A stretch of 64,000 nt of DNA from Druceiella hillmani (taxonomy: Eukaryota > Arthropoda > Insecta > Lepidoptera > Hepialidae): assembly GCA_039881145.1 (NCBI GenBank), contig JAYKKI010000137.1, positions 1,910,501-1,974,500 on the forward strand, written 5' to 3'. The translations under genes and the position numbers were made by a program. Numbering within the stretch: position 1 is the stretch's first letter; every line of letters starts with the position of its first letter. The notes below the pieces were generated by a model. The model was not told the origin of the DNA and searched no databases. It worked only from the letters and a program-made list of their open reading frames with translations. This document shows, piece after piece, positions 37,301 through 49,596 of the stretch.

Positions 37301-40300
37301 TACTATGGAAAAACATATAAAGTTGAGTTTTTCGATTTATATGTTTTTGATCTAAAGTAAGTCTTCGCCATTTCTCTCTCCACTTTTTTGTTCAAAAAAC
37401 TAGAATGTGGTATTTGGCGGCATTAGTAACATTTACAATTTACATCTGATATTCCTTCCAAAGTTATTTAGAAGATATAATAACAATTTATTATTAAATT
37501 AAAACATTTCCGAAAGGCTTTCATTGAAAGTTTTATTCATTATATTATATAGGTATTTTCGGCAAAGGCGCTGAATGATTTTTTAAAATAATGTTAATAA
37601 TTTCATCCTTTTCTGACTTGCTTATATGGGTTAATCCTTCTTATATATTTACCATTTCAACCCAGCATTATTCAAAATTTAGCTAGTTTGATTAATCATT
37701 ACTATTATAATTTGGATTTCAAATAGAAAACTGTGCAGCATAAATAAACAGTACTCAGCATTATTTTTCTTTATCGTATCGATTTTAGAATTTGTTAAAC
37801 TGTTTACTGCTGTTGTTGTTTACTACTGTTTTTTGTTGTTAATTTGAATTAATAATAATTAGTTATAATTAGCTAAAGGCTTACATGCAAAAGAAGTGAT
37901 GTAATTTTTATCAGTCTGATAAAGATTGAAAGAGACCTTACATTTTAAACGAAACGGCACATCTTATCATCCCTTGTTAGTGTTTGGTTGTACCCTAATA
38001 TTAATTGATTATATCTTACTTAATATTTAATATTAAGACGGATTAAGGCTTGTAGAATATTGTCCCTTAAGGTACCTTCGGATATAGGAAGCAGTTACTT
38101 TACGTTCTTCCCGTGACGTTTTACTTTATAATGTTTCAAGCGACATGGTAAAGATTTCAAACAGAGCAGACGAGAAGCACAATAATTTATTAAGTAGTTG
38201 TTATTGCTGCTTGTGTTGAATTTTACATAATTATCAAAGCCATTTTATTTTCTAATTATATTATTTATATGTTATTCTGTTTCTTTAAGTTTTTAATATA
38301 TATTTTCATATTTCTCTTAAACGTGAATATATTTATCCAAACTTATATTTTGAAAATATTTTACTAACATATTCTCATGTAAATAATAAAAAAAATCCTA
38401 AGACTTTCAATAAAAATTAATATTATATTTGCAATATTATTGTTTCAATTGATTTTATTAAAAATAATTAACGTAATTCATTAAAAACAATAGAAAGTAA
38501 AAAAATTATTTGCGAAGCGAATATAATGTCGACAAGTTTTCGTGTATAATTTTGATAAAAAACATTTTGTATAAAATTTTTATTTTTAAGAATATTTCAT
38601 ATAAAAACTACGATGGAAAATAGGGAAAACCAAATTAAATTCTTGTTTAACAAGATTTGGATTCATTAACCTTATCCAACATAAATAGGTTTCAAATTAG
38701 AAATTACAACCTTGTTTTCTTAACACGGTTAATCACATACCTACTTATCTCCAGCTGCACAATAAACCCCATCGACTTTGATTTTTTGTTATCTGCTTGT
38801 AGTGTTTGAGTATATATGAATATTCATCAGATTGGTTCAGTTCATCCTGCACGAAGCAGACAATCCTTCAAGTCTTCGGATACACCGAGTGGACTAACAT
38901 CAATGCTAGTGAAAAAAAAGTAAAACCTAAAGAGGTGTTCTTCCCAGTTTTGTCATACAAACTGATATTAATTTCAAAACATTACGGAAATAAGTAAAAA
39001 CACTTCACACTTCCCAATTTTCTCATGGTAAATTGTATGTATACTCACATACGCACTCACACACGAAAACACGTGCGCTCATACACTCACACACACACAT
39101 ACACGTGCGATACACCTATTATAGTTCTTTGTCCTCATCATATGTGTTTAATCCCGGGAATATATTAATAACTGTGAATATCAATAACAACTTAGCTTAA
39201 CTTTACATTGCTCTGTTGCAAATAATAAAACTTTAAAGAGATTTTAATGATGAATTCGTTAGTAAGACCTGTTATTTTAACAAAATTTATGCTCACTCTG
39301 TTATATATTTTATTTTTAAGTAACCATTAGTTTCTTTCTCTATTGTTTTAAATCAGGTCATTACAATTGCTCATTTATTTAACTTACACATATTTATGTA
39401 TTAGTCTCTAGTAGACAACTAAAATATAAAATGTAAACTTAAAAGAAACCGACAACAAAATAAGACTTTTTTACAAAGCATTAAACATTTCAAATATTTA
39501 TTATTTTCCCTAATTATATGCTGCAAAAACAATTGATACCAAAGTCATATTTTATTTTAGGTCAACATCAAGCACAAAAAACTGTGACTCAAGGTCAAAA
39601 AAAAGATTTTTATCATTTTGAGGTAAAGAAAATGATAGTTGTTTAAGAAATAATTTGATTAAATGCAAAATATAGAAAAAGCAAACATGCAAACTACTCC
39701 CTGAAACGGTTAAAAAACCCTGAAGTTGAACTAGATTTTATGGTACTATTTTTCGATGTAATGAGTTCAGTAACCGAAAAGATTTATTATATCGTAGGCT
39801 GAAGTAAACACATCGTTCTGACAGTATGATACATTGTTTTTTCTCCATTTTTGTGGATCAAATCTGGGAGATGGTTCTCGTTATTGTATAAAAAATATTT
39901 TACAATGGTGCTGTTTTATTCAGAGAGTATAAATTGTTTAGTGTTACTGGCTTGAAGTCTTCATAATAAAATAATAATCATTTGTAAATTTCGACAATAC
40001 TAATAGAGAAAGTTCTCAGAAAAGAATGAAATATGTTATATTTTATTTGCAATAATTTATTTTTTGTCATGTTTAATACTAGGTGCTGTTTATATTTAGT
40101 GTTGCCACTCGACGGCTAATGGTACTAATAATTTGTTTTTGTGACACTAAAAAAAATTAATTAAGGTATAATTTACTAATTTTAAACTTAATAATATATT
40201 TCCTAAACGGTGACAATAAAAATATTCATTGAGTTTGTTAAATGGTTTAATTCAATTTAGTTTAAATAAATTTTAAACAATTTTGAATTGAAAATTTGAA

Positions 40301-41670
40301 CTTACTTTTTCAGATATTGAGGTATTCAAATATTAACGAATGACTGAAAGAAAATCTTATTTAAAACGACTGATAAAACGGTTGCACAGCATCGTTTTTT
40401 ATCAAATCGACATCCTAGTTTACAGAATTAAGGGTAATAAATTCGTAACATGGCTAAGGTGACATATAAGTTTCGTTTTATGTTTCCTATTATAAAAATG
40501 TAAGACTCGAGTGCTACTATGAGGTGTGGTTAACTAACTAACTTTATTATTACCTGTTTTACCAAATTTTTAAACTATTTTTTTTGAGAAAATCACAACA
40601 AAATATTTTTATTTCGCATTTTTTGTTTGGATTTTAAATACACATAATGAATATATTGTACTAAACAGAGTTCATAGCATTCTAAACACAAAAGTAAAAA
40701 TACAAGTTGCCGTGTCATTTTATAGATCATCAGTGTATCTCCCATAAAATATTAATAATTCAAATATTCTTTAAGTAGTCCCCTGTAATTTGTTTACATT
40801 ACTCTATTTATATTTATTGGGCTTAAAATATCTCTAACAGGTATATAGCCGCTAACAGATATTTCGGAGTCTCAACGTGAAATAAGTCATTAGTTTATGA
40901 ACATTTTTTTAATCCATGGTGATAAATAGAAATTGGAGAGGTGATTATGTTTGCCCGGCTGCACTATAAAACTATAATTAAGTAACACATTAAAAATTAG
41001 GAAAACTAAAATAGAAGACATGAAAATGTAAATAAATTAATACGTATTTTTATCAGATAATTTACATTTAAGAGTGATAGCCTCTAATAAAAAAGACACA
41101 TTAAAATTCGTATTAATACTTTGAGTCAACATTTTATAAGAACTCCTGGCGGTTCAGGATCAAAAGATAATAAAATACTGAACTGTAAATTATTAACTAA
41201 AATTTATTTTCTGGAAATCAGTAATATGAAATATGTTAACCATCTTGTTGAATACATTTACCTCACAAGCTGATGATAAAAACTTCCACACACATCTACC
41301 CGCATTGAGGGTGGGCACTACAAACAAAGTTGAGCTTCGTATTCTTCCTTCAAAGTTCATGCTACGGGAAGGTAAATTAAATTTACTTTTCAATTAATTT
41401 TGATTTACTCATACCAAAATAGAATATTAAATATAATAAACGTGTAAGGGAACGATGAATAGTTTCTTGCGTAAGGATACAAAAAAATATACGTGTTATT
41501 CTGACATTTCCAACTTTTGAAGCGTTTTAGTTTACATGGAGGTTTTATTTTCTTTACAGCCTAAATTTTTCTTAACATTGAAGTCACAAAAAAATGTCAT
41601 TGTGTTGGGTTTAGTTTCAGATTTATTCATTTTATTAAAAAAAATTGGATTCGTTACTCGTGCAATAGGT

Positions 41671-41758
41671 GCCATGGAAAGAAATATACACGTTTCTTAT
41701 ATAGGAAGAAATATAAACGATGCCATGGAAAGAAATATACACGTTTCTTATATGGGAA
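41671..41758 (+). repeat. Two-unit 51-bp tandem duplication in a short open frame
   Basis: GCCATGGAAAGAAATATACA then CGTTTCTTATAT occurs at 41671 and again at 41722, so the period is 51 bases, a multiple of three. It lies in an 87-codon plus frame (41536-41799) whose peptide repeats AMERNIHVSY. The frame has no recognisable domain and is probably not a gene. In-frame spacing is compatible with either chance or selection. Confidence 0.85.
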
Positions 41759-43323
41759 TTGCCCCAAGCTCATGTGAAAGTTTGTTTCAATTAATTTAAA
41801 AAAATTTTAACAAGCTGCTGAGTCTATATAATTGGGATTATGCGACCTAAGGTGAGTGAATGAAACGATAATTGTAATGTTATTTTTTTTGTAAATAAAG
41901 TAATTTTACTTCAAGCCTGATATGGAATCCTAAAAGCGAGATCCGCGCGATCCTGGTATGGAATCTTTGAAATACAAGTCGTGCTTACTTTGATGTAAAT
42001 AAAAGTCAAAAATTTTAAACATGTGGATAGATAAAAAATTATCACAACATTCTATTTAAATTCGTTCAATTAAAACTCATGAAAATTTTTATAACTTGTT
42101 AAATACAATAAATAGTCTGTCAGATAAAAATTATAACAGAGGTGAAAGTTTCCAAAAAATATTTAACATACCTACGAGTACATCTGTAATAAAATAAATA
42201 AAATTAACGGGAGCGGTCTAAAATAAAATAATATCCTTTAATAAAATGCTGTTACATATTTATTATAAATCATTAAAATAAAGCTGGACGGAATGGCCGA
42301 GGAATTGTAATATTAAAATAAATAATGTGCATATTCGTGTCAAGGGTCATCATTTTATTGATACATAGTTTTACCAACTTTCCTATATATTATTAAAAAA
42401 TGCATTGAAAATAACATACTAAACTATATAATTTAATATCTCTCGTCAATTTTAAAATTAAAAGCCCACGTATTCAATATTCTAATTTATTTTCTAACCA
42501 TTACATCATCCCAAAATAAAAGCAGTAATAATACATTTTTTTCTTAACATTTAATATTTTATCCACGAAATGTGAAATGTTTCATCTATAACGATTTCAA
42601 TTGTACTGCCGTAAATATGACATAAAATAAGATCAAAAAAACAAATGTATCCGATTTTCCCCATAAAAATTGAAAGCAATGATATTACCTTAAAAACAAT
42701 CAGTATCGAATAAAATAGGCAAGTCGTTCTTAAATATCGCGTCAAATTATCCTTGACATTTAAAAATCTCGTAATTGTATTAAAAACCTCTCATTATAAC
42801 TTTTACGGAACTGGGTAAATATTTCAATATTAAATTTTAAATGACCTTAATAGATACATTGTCATCGCGATGATCTTAGAGCTAATTAAATACAAACTAT
42901 TTTCTTGTAGTAAAAGAAAAACAGTAAAGTATATATTAAAACAAGTAACATTTCCTTTTTTAACATTTTGTTGTATTATATCAATGTTCTGTGTATTTTA
43001 ATTTAGTATACGGAAAGAGTTTGTGGTGCGTCAAATTTCATAAAATAAAGGTAAGATTAAACAGTTCTTGAGGAAAAGTAAATGTATAAATGAGACAAAA
43101 TACTTAAATATTATAATTATTGACGCATCTAAATCCACATACAATAAGTTTTAAAATTTTCATATGAATATTGCTTTACCAAATACTACATGAATAATTT
43201 TCATCCTCTTTTTAACAAAGAATTATGCCGACGTAGAATTATGCGGAGCAAATTTAATTGACTATTAGTCCAGTCAACCGTCATTTCAAAGTTTAACAAA
43301 ATTTTATGAATAAACTAAAGTAT

Positions 43324-43478
43324 TGTTTGAATATGGCAGTGTTAACAAATTACGTTTATACGTATGATGATTTAATTTTTTAACGAATTTTATAACGCAG
43401 TCTTTAACTATCACGCTATCATATAACGCAAGATAATGGGCTCGTGGACACACACGTTTTGCCCCTTACTATCGATTT
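43324..43478 (+). repeat. Direct duplication, left copy (~155 bp)
   Basis: GTTTGAATATGGCAGTGTTA, TTTAATTTTTTAACGAATTT, AGTCTTTAACTATCACGCTA and CAAGATAATGGGCTCGTGGA recur in order at 43681-43846. The copies are about 357 bases apart on the same strand. A small perfect hairpin GAATTTATAC/GTATAAATTC lies just downstream (43481-43509). Confidence 0.85.
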
Positions 43479-43680
43479 CTGAATTTATACGTAGGCTAGG
43501 TATAAATTCTCAATGATTAGCAACAATTACGACATTTTCTGCTTGTTAGATTAACAATAAATTTAATCATTACTAATTTATCATTTGTTGTTCATAAATT
43601 TCTTTGAATTGAATTTCCCATACATTTCTTTTTTCTTTTAAAAATTAATGGATATTGATATCAATTAATAAACTATAATA

Positions 43681-43846
43681 TGTTTTGAATATGGCAGTGT
43701 TAACTAATTACGTTTATAAAAGTGTCAAAGGATGGTTTAATTTTTTAACGAATTGTATAACGCATAGTCTTTAACTATCACGCTATTAGCATACTATCAC
43801 ACGTAATACAAGATAATGGGCGCGTGGACACACGCTACTATCGAAA
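43681..43846 (+). repeat. Direct duplication, right copy (~165 bp)
   Basis: Starts TTTTGAATATGGCAGTGTTA and ends CAAGATAATGGGCGCGTGGA, CACACG. Relative to the left copy it carries short insertions near 43722 and 43790. This is a local segmental duplication or two copies of one short repeat. No coding frame is preserved between them. Confidence 0.85.
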
Positions 43847-45082
43847 TAAGCCCGCAATAAAAAACTAAAATATCCCTTTCATTTACTTTTCAATCATATT
43901 GTAAACGATATGTCGTGACTAAATAAATAGAATAACACAATATATGAGCTATCGACATTTCAATCGGACAAAGAGACGGAAAAATTTTAAAATTGTTGTA
44001 AATACTATTTGATACGTATACTGCCTGAGATAATTTTCGCCTTATTCGCTAAATTATAATATAAAAACAATTTTTGATTCAAATATTTCGTTTCGGTGTT
44101 TCGACACGTAAGACATTTTTTTTGTTTATTTAATGACAAATGCATCGATTTCCCCTTAGTTGGCAACACTATATGGTGTTTAATAATATTGTTATTATAT
44201 GCTATTTAGAGTGTTTTAAAATATATTACAAATTTACTCAAAATAGCGATGGATATGAATGGAAGGATGGATTTCACTCAAAATAGCGATGAAAAATTTC
44301 AATATTGGCTGGGTATTATGACTCACGAATCTGGCATTATTTTAGGGATTTGTGTAAATAAAATTTAATTTACAATGCAAATTAAATTGTGGATGATAAT
44401 GTTAGGCCATTTGGTGAGAATGTATATTTAAGTCTATAATTCTTTTAATTATCAAATATACGTGTACAATGTTCATTACATATATATCGAATGTTCTAAA
44501 CTAGGCTGACTTAATATTAAACTTATTTAAATAATCATTAAATGACGTAACCAGTGGCGTAACCAGACCCATGTCGACTACGTAAAAAGTAATATGGACC
44601 AATTAACATACCCTAGATCAAATTACACCAAATATTATCGATTATATTTTATTTTCATTTATTCCTTTTTCCATATAATTCTTTAGCTATTAATAAAATG
44701 GAAACTTTCATATTGTGACGAGCTCTGATAAAATAGAAAATAAAGCATGATTAGACATATTTTTGCATAAATAATCCCAGGTATTTAAACCGTTACACAA
44801 AAAATATTGGTTTAATGTATAAAAAATATAATAATAATTAAATAAATATAAGTTTCATATATTCTTTACTTGCGCACTTCTGTTAAATTTTGTTCTTTTC
44901 TTATGTTTTTAATTGCTACAGAAATGTAAGTAATCATTTAGTAATGGTTGCGTTATAAATATAATAAATTTATGAACTTTACACTAAAGTAAGTTGCCTT
45001 AAATAAATGACAAATATAAGGATATATATACATGATAAGCTGCTTCAGGAAAGCCAGGGATAAAAATTCTATTACATAAGAA

Positions 45083-45385
45083 ATGCTGTAAAATTACGAG
45101 GAACGTACTATTTATTGTACCTACATCCACATTACAATGTCGTACGGTTTAATATCTTGGTGCCGCCTCAGATGTGGGTGGAATACCTATCACCTCGAAA
45201 TAGGCGGTTTACTTTTACTTTCAGAAAGCATTCATGCTCTCGAAATTGTTATTATGTCATATGTTTATGGGTGAAAAAACATATTTTACGCACGATAAAA
45301 TATTTCCATCGTCGAAAGGTAAAATTGGATTACATCATTTCAATATTTGTTTATTTTTAATATCGCATTTATTGCCGCTTTTTGG
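45083..45385 (+). repeat. Unclassified dispersed repeat, copy 2
   Basis: Partner of 34028-34330, sharing ATGCTGTAAAATTACGAGGA, ACTATTTATTGTACCTACAT, GTACGGTTTAATATCTTGG, ATGTGGGTGGAATACCTATC, GGCGGTTTAC and ATTGTTATTATGTCATATG. This copy is less AT-rich at its centre (GGTGCCGCCTCAGATGTGGG). Confidence 0.65.
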
Positions 45386-46818
45386 CAGGAATTATTGTGC
45401 CGTATTACACATGTTCGTACATTAAAACTTTCGTTTCTTGAATGCATGAATAAGTATAAATTGAAAATGCATTGGAAATTAAATAAATACCGCCTTCTAG
45501 GGAAGAATTACGAAACTTCATAAGGACGATGATTAAAGGGAATTTATGCCCCTGTTAAATAATTAACTAGTGATAAATTTAAGTAATGGTAAACATGATT
45601 TTTCTTACAGTGCTGAAAATTCTATAAAACCTAAAAGTGCAGTTTCTTAAGTTAAAGTCCCTCCACTGTTTTGGGTAATGCGCGCACAGACACAGCCTAT
45701 TGACCATTTGATTAAATGTTTAGATAGATTTGATATGATTATGGAGTTTGACAGCTAAGTGCAAAATATTAAACTATATAATACTCTCTTCCTTACCTGT
45801 AGAATACTTTATTCCATAGGTAAGAGTGTTCTTACAATAATTTTTTATCACTATCTGACAAAAAAATTAATAACTAAGCAATTTTGTATGAATTATTTAA
45901 TTATAATTTCCCACACTCCTTTCTGGGGCGTAATTTTTCTTATTTAAATGTATTTTTTTATTTTTATATTTTACGAGTTTCTCTATTCCGAAATATGATT
46001 AAACAGAGTATTTCAATACACTGTCTCAGACTATCTCCTTGTCCCTTCCATTCTGTACCAATTCTTAATTTTGAAATCATTGATCCCTGATTTACAGAAT
46101 ATCAGACTAAAATAGATTTCACTGACGCTGACAGTTAAGTTAAAAAAAATGATGACTAGTGAATGATATTTGTTTTCTAAGTTAACATTTGCATAATTTT
46201 ACTCTACGCATTAAAATTTAAATTAAAATTTGTGCGCTCATGCTTGCTTATAACAACTTGTTTACCAGAAATAAAAAAATGATTTTGTTTGATTATAAGA
46301 CCGATCAAAAGAACATTAAATTTTATCTTCATTTCGAAAATTATACAACTATCCACTATGTTTGAAAATATCATGGACAATCGAGTGAAGCAGATTTGGG
46401 AAAAGGAACAGAAAATTTTATATTTATTTTAATTATCCATTTTGAAACCTGTCTAATGTTTAAAATATTAAATGTAAAATTGATTTGTTTCTAGCTGTGT
46501 TTCAATAATTTTGATATCTAGGTACTAATATTTTGTTTCTGTATGGTAGTCTTTCAGTTACAAATAATAAATTATGAATTTGCAGTTACTATGGTATAGT
46601 ATCATTTTAAATACACATATATAGACTTATTTGCTTATTTATTATCTTGATGAATTATCATTTAGTTTCTTACTGCAGGATCAATCTCTTAAAATCAACT
46701 AGGGTTACACTTCATTTAAGAAGTAGTGGGATAAATAGAGGGCAAAATGTGAAATCAAAATATAATGATTAAATTTTTGATAACAAAAATAACTTGATTT
46801 GATACTTCAGGAGTGGCT

Positions 46819-46912
46819 TCTTATTTAGAGAAAAGAAAAGAGAAGAGGAGGATTTAGGGGAAAGATATGAAAAGAAATGGAATGTGGAAAGTAAATTTAG
46901 GGGAGGTACAAT
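46819..46912 (+). repeat. Purine-rich tract
   Basis: Nearly continuous A/G sequence (AGAGAAAAGAAAAGAGAAGA, GGAGGATTTAGGGGAAAG, GGAAAGTAAATTTAGGGGAG) over about 90 bases, with few pyrimidines. Homopurine tracts can adopt triplex structures. No further function is visible. Confidence 0.7.
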
Positions 46913-47132
46913 TTTTTTAGATAATTTCTGAATGCTTGACTGGATGATGAAAGTTCGGTATACAATTAGATTCTACTACAATAGTTATGCTATAAAGTAG
47001 AATCTAACTATGATAGTCACGAGTAAACAAATATGAATTTCGTAAATTTTAAAGATCCTATGAGGAAAAATTTAAAAAAAATTGCATAAATGAAAATTAT
47101 GTACCCACGTCCTTAATCAATGAGGGTAAATA

Positions 47133-47351
47133 TGATCCTAATAAATAATTTAGCTAAGAGTAAAAATTAGTATTTTAATAAAATCATTATAGATAAAGAA
47201 ACTAGCTATACAAATATATGCCAAAAATACGAGACAGTGACAAGTGTCCTTTATTTTCTTTACGGCTCGCAGGCCAGTAATAAATCATAAATTATTTAAT
47301 TATTGAAACAGGTGAGGCTGGCGGGGTTAGGTGGTAATTAGTATTTTAACA
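47133..47351 (-). repeat. 3' LTR of the copia-like element
   Basis: Aligns with 49597-49815 through AAAATTAGTATTTTAATAAA, TCATTATAGA, GTGTCC, CAGGCCAGTAATAAATCATA and TTATTGAAACAGGTG. The inner boundary at 47351 is set by the adjacent polypurine tract. The outer boundary at 47133 is approximate, placed at the TG where similarity to the other LTR ends. Confidence 0.8.
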
Positions 47352-47363
47352 TCCTCCCTTTAA

Positions 47364-47610
47364 TTACAAACCCATTGCTCTGGAATAGTCATCAGTCTTC
47401 TTCTGTGAGTTGGCTTCCATCAGAATGTCAGCAACCACATTCTGTGTCCCAATGTAGTTAACTACATTTTCTTTATTGACAACTTTCTCTTGAGGAAAAT
47501 GGTATCTTAAGTCAATATGTTTCCTGCATAGATAGTAAGCATCAGCGCCTGATCATACGATAGCATTTTGATTATCACAATATATGACAGAAAATGAAGA
47601 TTTGATGATA
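47364..47610 (-). pseudogene. Copia RNase H domain remnant
   Basis: The minus-strand translation contains VIYCDNQNAIV, then an in-frame TGA, then CRKHIDLRYHFPQEKVVNKE and VVNYIGTQNVVADILMEA. This matches the copia pattern of a CDNQ-A block, KHIDIRYHF and an ADI(L/F) block near the polyprotein end. The frame ends with TAA at plus 47364-47366, just before the polypurine tract, as expected for the C-terminus of pol. The stop within the domain makes it non-functional. Confidence 0.88.
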
Positions 47611-47699
47611 GGTAAAGCAAGCTTCCAATTGCTTCTTAATATGGTATTTCTGTATTCATATTATTTCTTATTTTGTATTAATTAATTTTGCACCATTAT

Positions 47700-48425
47700 T
47701 ATATAATTTGTTCACCAAACAAAATTGTACTGAGTCACTTTGAATCTGTACACAATTATTTCCATATAGATGGTCTGATCAACACTGATCTCATTTTTAT
47801 CCAAGTTCTTTCATATTAAATTGGCTTCTATACCAATGATTTCTTTTCCTTTTTGAATATTATTCTGAAAAATAATAATATAATTATCAACACAGATAAA
47901 TAAAAACAAACTATTTTCATCATCAATCTTGTAGTAATATACAAGGGTAGTAAGTAATAATATACACTCGGGCTTTTTAACCCCAGACTCTTCAACAAGG
48001 CTGTTAATTACAAATTCCACTGACGACTCGCCTCTTTCAATTGATAAATGAATTTATTCAGTTTGCACAATTCATCTTTGTGTTTGGTCATGAATATTTC
48101 AGGGTCTATGTATCCTTGCATAAATATATTAAGCGCATCAATTTTTTGAATATATAAATTATATTTAACAGCTGTAAAACGTAAATATCCGATTGATATA
48201 TGCTGAAATACTCAGGTATTCGCCTGAGTATTATTATTTCATTATACTGTTTTTCTTTCTTTTGAATGGAACATTTATCTTGCTTTATATTTCATAACAT
48301 AACCATCAGCATCAGCTTCAATTTTATATATCCATTTAAAAGGCCTGACTCGCTTTCATTATTCGTGGTCTTTTTATACTCTTGCGTTTGGGCCTGAAAT
48401 AGCTTCTGAAATGGACTCAAATTCC
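47700..48425 (-). pseudogene. Copia reverse transcriptase domain remnant
   Basis: Order on the minus strand: MEFESISEAISGPNARV and RPFKWIYKIEADADGYVMKY (48440-48290) form the N-terminal KW.(F/Y)K block. Next is LNIFMQGYIDPEIFM with LNKFIYQLKEASRQWN (about 48160-48020). Then VEESGVKKPECILLLTTLVY and LFLFICVDNYIIIFQ (48000-47870) form the catalytic region. The YVDD box reads CVDN, so one catalytic Asp is lost and activity is not expected. Several frameshifts separate the blocks. A 10-bp perfect hairpin AATACTCAGG/CCTGAGTATT (48207-48232) interrupts the domain. Confidence 0.85.
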
Positions 48426-48939
48426 ATGACTAATAAAGCTATTGCTTGTTTCGGACTATTTGATAGAGCCATTGCTTGTCTTGGTTTCTTTTAATAGCAA
48501 AGGAATGTAATAGTTCATTTCTCGCCTCAATATTATATTGCTAGATGACATATTACCAACAGTTGTATTAGATTTGTATTTATCAATGCTATGATCATCA
48601 GTTATTTCAAAGATTCAAATAGCTTGAACTATCATTGACTGTAATATTTTGTGAACTCGGTACCTCTGCACCAGATTCAAGTTTATAATAATTTTCAGTA
48701 CCTGATTCGTCAGTCGGTGTTTTTTACTGCAACTCAGATACTGTCAAGATTAGATAGTTTTTTGTTTACTATACGCTCAAGACAAAAACAAAATCTCTGC
48801 TTTTGTGCATATATTTTCTGTTTTAATAATATAATCTGTGCTGATATTTGTAGGTATTTATTTCATATAATCTGTACGAATAATCTGTATATGTAATCTG
48901 TATGCGAAACGACAAAAGCGTTACATAATAACAATAATT

Positions 48940-49070
48940 TTGACAGCTTTGGAATCCAATTTTTGCTTTTTTTGGTACATGGACCATTGCATGACAACCA
49001 AAAGCTTTGAAGTTTCTTACTTAATCTAACCTTTTTTACCTTTATCGTGCAGAGTATGCAATCTTAAACT
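48940..49070 (-). pseudogene. Copia integrase C-terminal fragment
   Basis: The minus translation includes TSKLLVVMQWSMYQKKQKLD then SKAVKIIVIM. In an adjacent frame the middle reads SFWLSCNGPCTKK. This corresponds to the copia segment that reads FGC.A.VHVPK...KLDPK.....VGY, just after the integrase core. The catalytic core is absent. 48430-48940 between this fragment and RT is too decayed to align and contains only chance frames (48651-48896). Confidence 0.65.
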
Positions 49071-49149
49071 TTTATTTATGAGTCTACGTCACTACATCCT
49101 TTTGCTGCCACTCTCTAATTGTCTGCTAATTTTATGTTATTTACTGCAG

Positions 49150-49490
49150 AAGTAAGGATATTGTACATATGCTTCTTATCTCTGCACATGTACAGCGATG
49201 CTCTAAAATTAACATACCAGCGGTTTTCATCCAGAACTATAGAAACTTTTTGAGTTTTCCCCAAATTTGTTCCGCTGTGGTAGCCTCCTGTGCATGGAGG
49301 TTATCGGGTCTATTAAAAGTATTATCTTTGCCTGTGTCTTCGCATCCTATATAGCATTCTAAATATAGTTTATACCTAGTTCATTTGCATCCAATAATTT
49401 CCCATGTTTTAAATAAGTTCTTTTTCTGCGGATTTCCAACTTTGGTACTTAACTCGACGTATCAATTTCTCAGTTGTTCCTATTGATATC
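49150..49490 (-). pseudogene. Copia gag-like fragment
   Basis: The minus translation starts near the 5' LTR with LIRRVKYQSWKSAEKELI, matching the copia gag pattern N(Y)..WK..M...L. Then PDNLHAQEATTAEQIWGKL and KKFLVLDEN follow, matching the A...W..L block. The context between the 5' LTR and pol supports gag. The plus-strand frame at 49169-49354 is an antisense shadow. The absence of a CCHC knuckle marks the internal deletion. Confidence 0.65.
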
Positions 49491-49596
49491 ACAAGTGCAA
49501 TATTCTATAATTGGATTGAATTTTGCTATTAAAGAAGAATAAATATAACCACGCTAGAGTCAATATATTCAAACAAAACTAATTTAATCGCAATAT

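Larger units (their letters stand above)
33182..43323. other. Long AT-rich stretch, no gene recognised
   Basis: About 10 kb. Apart from the palindrome at 33740, the repeat at 34028 and the tandem duplication at 41671, I see only AT-rich sequence with short frames (35740-35979, 36098-36304, 38806-38997, 41193-41393, 42551-42745) that lack recognisable domains. A CA/TG-rich patch lies at 39045-39110 (CACTCACACACACACATACA). AAGTACATGCGAAT is repeated near 34380-34410. Confidence 0.6.
43847..47132. other. AT-rich stretch, no gene recognised
   Basis: Short frames at 45115-45360, 45234-45425, 45759-45947 and 45884-46090 lack domains, and the first two lie in a repeat. CAGTGGCGTAACCAGACCCA near 44550-44570 resembles the terminus of some cut-and-paste elements, but no partner terminus was found. 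A small inverted repeat TTAGATTCTACT/AGTAGAATCTAA lies at 46966-47007. Confidence 0.55.

Noticed and set aside
38806..38997. 63-codon plus frame starting MSIYEYSSDWFSSS
   Set aside because: No domain, AT-driven composition, and no supporting context.
44548..44575. CAGTGGCGTAACCAG resembling a hAT-type terminus
   Set aside because: No matching inverted terminus or 8-bp target-site duplication was found nearby.
49169..49354. 61-codon plus-strand frame
   Set aside because: It is the antisense of the copia gag fragment.
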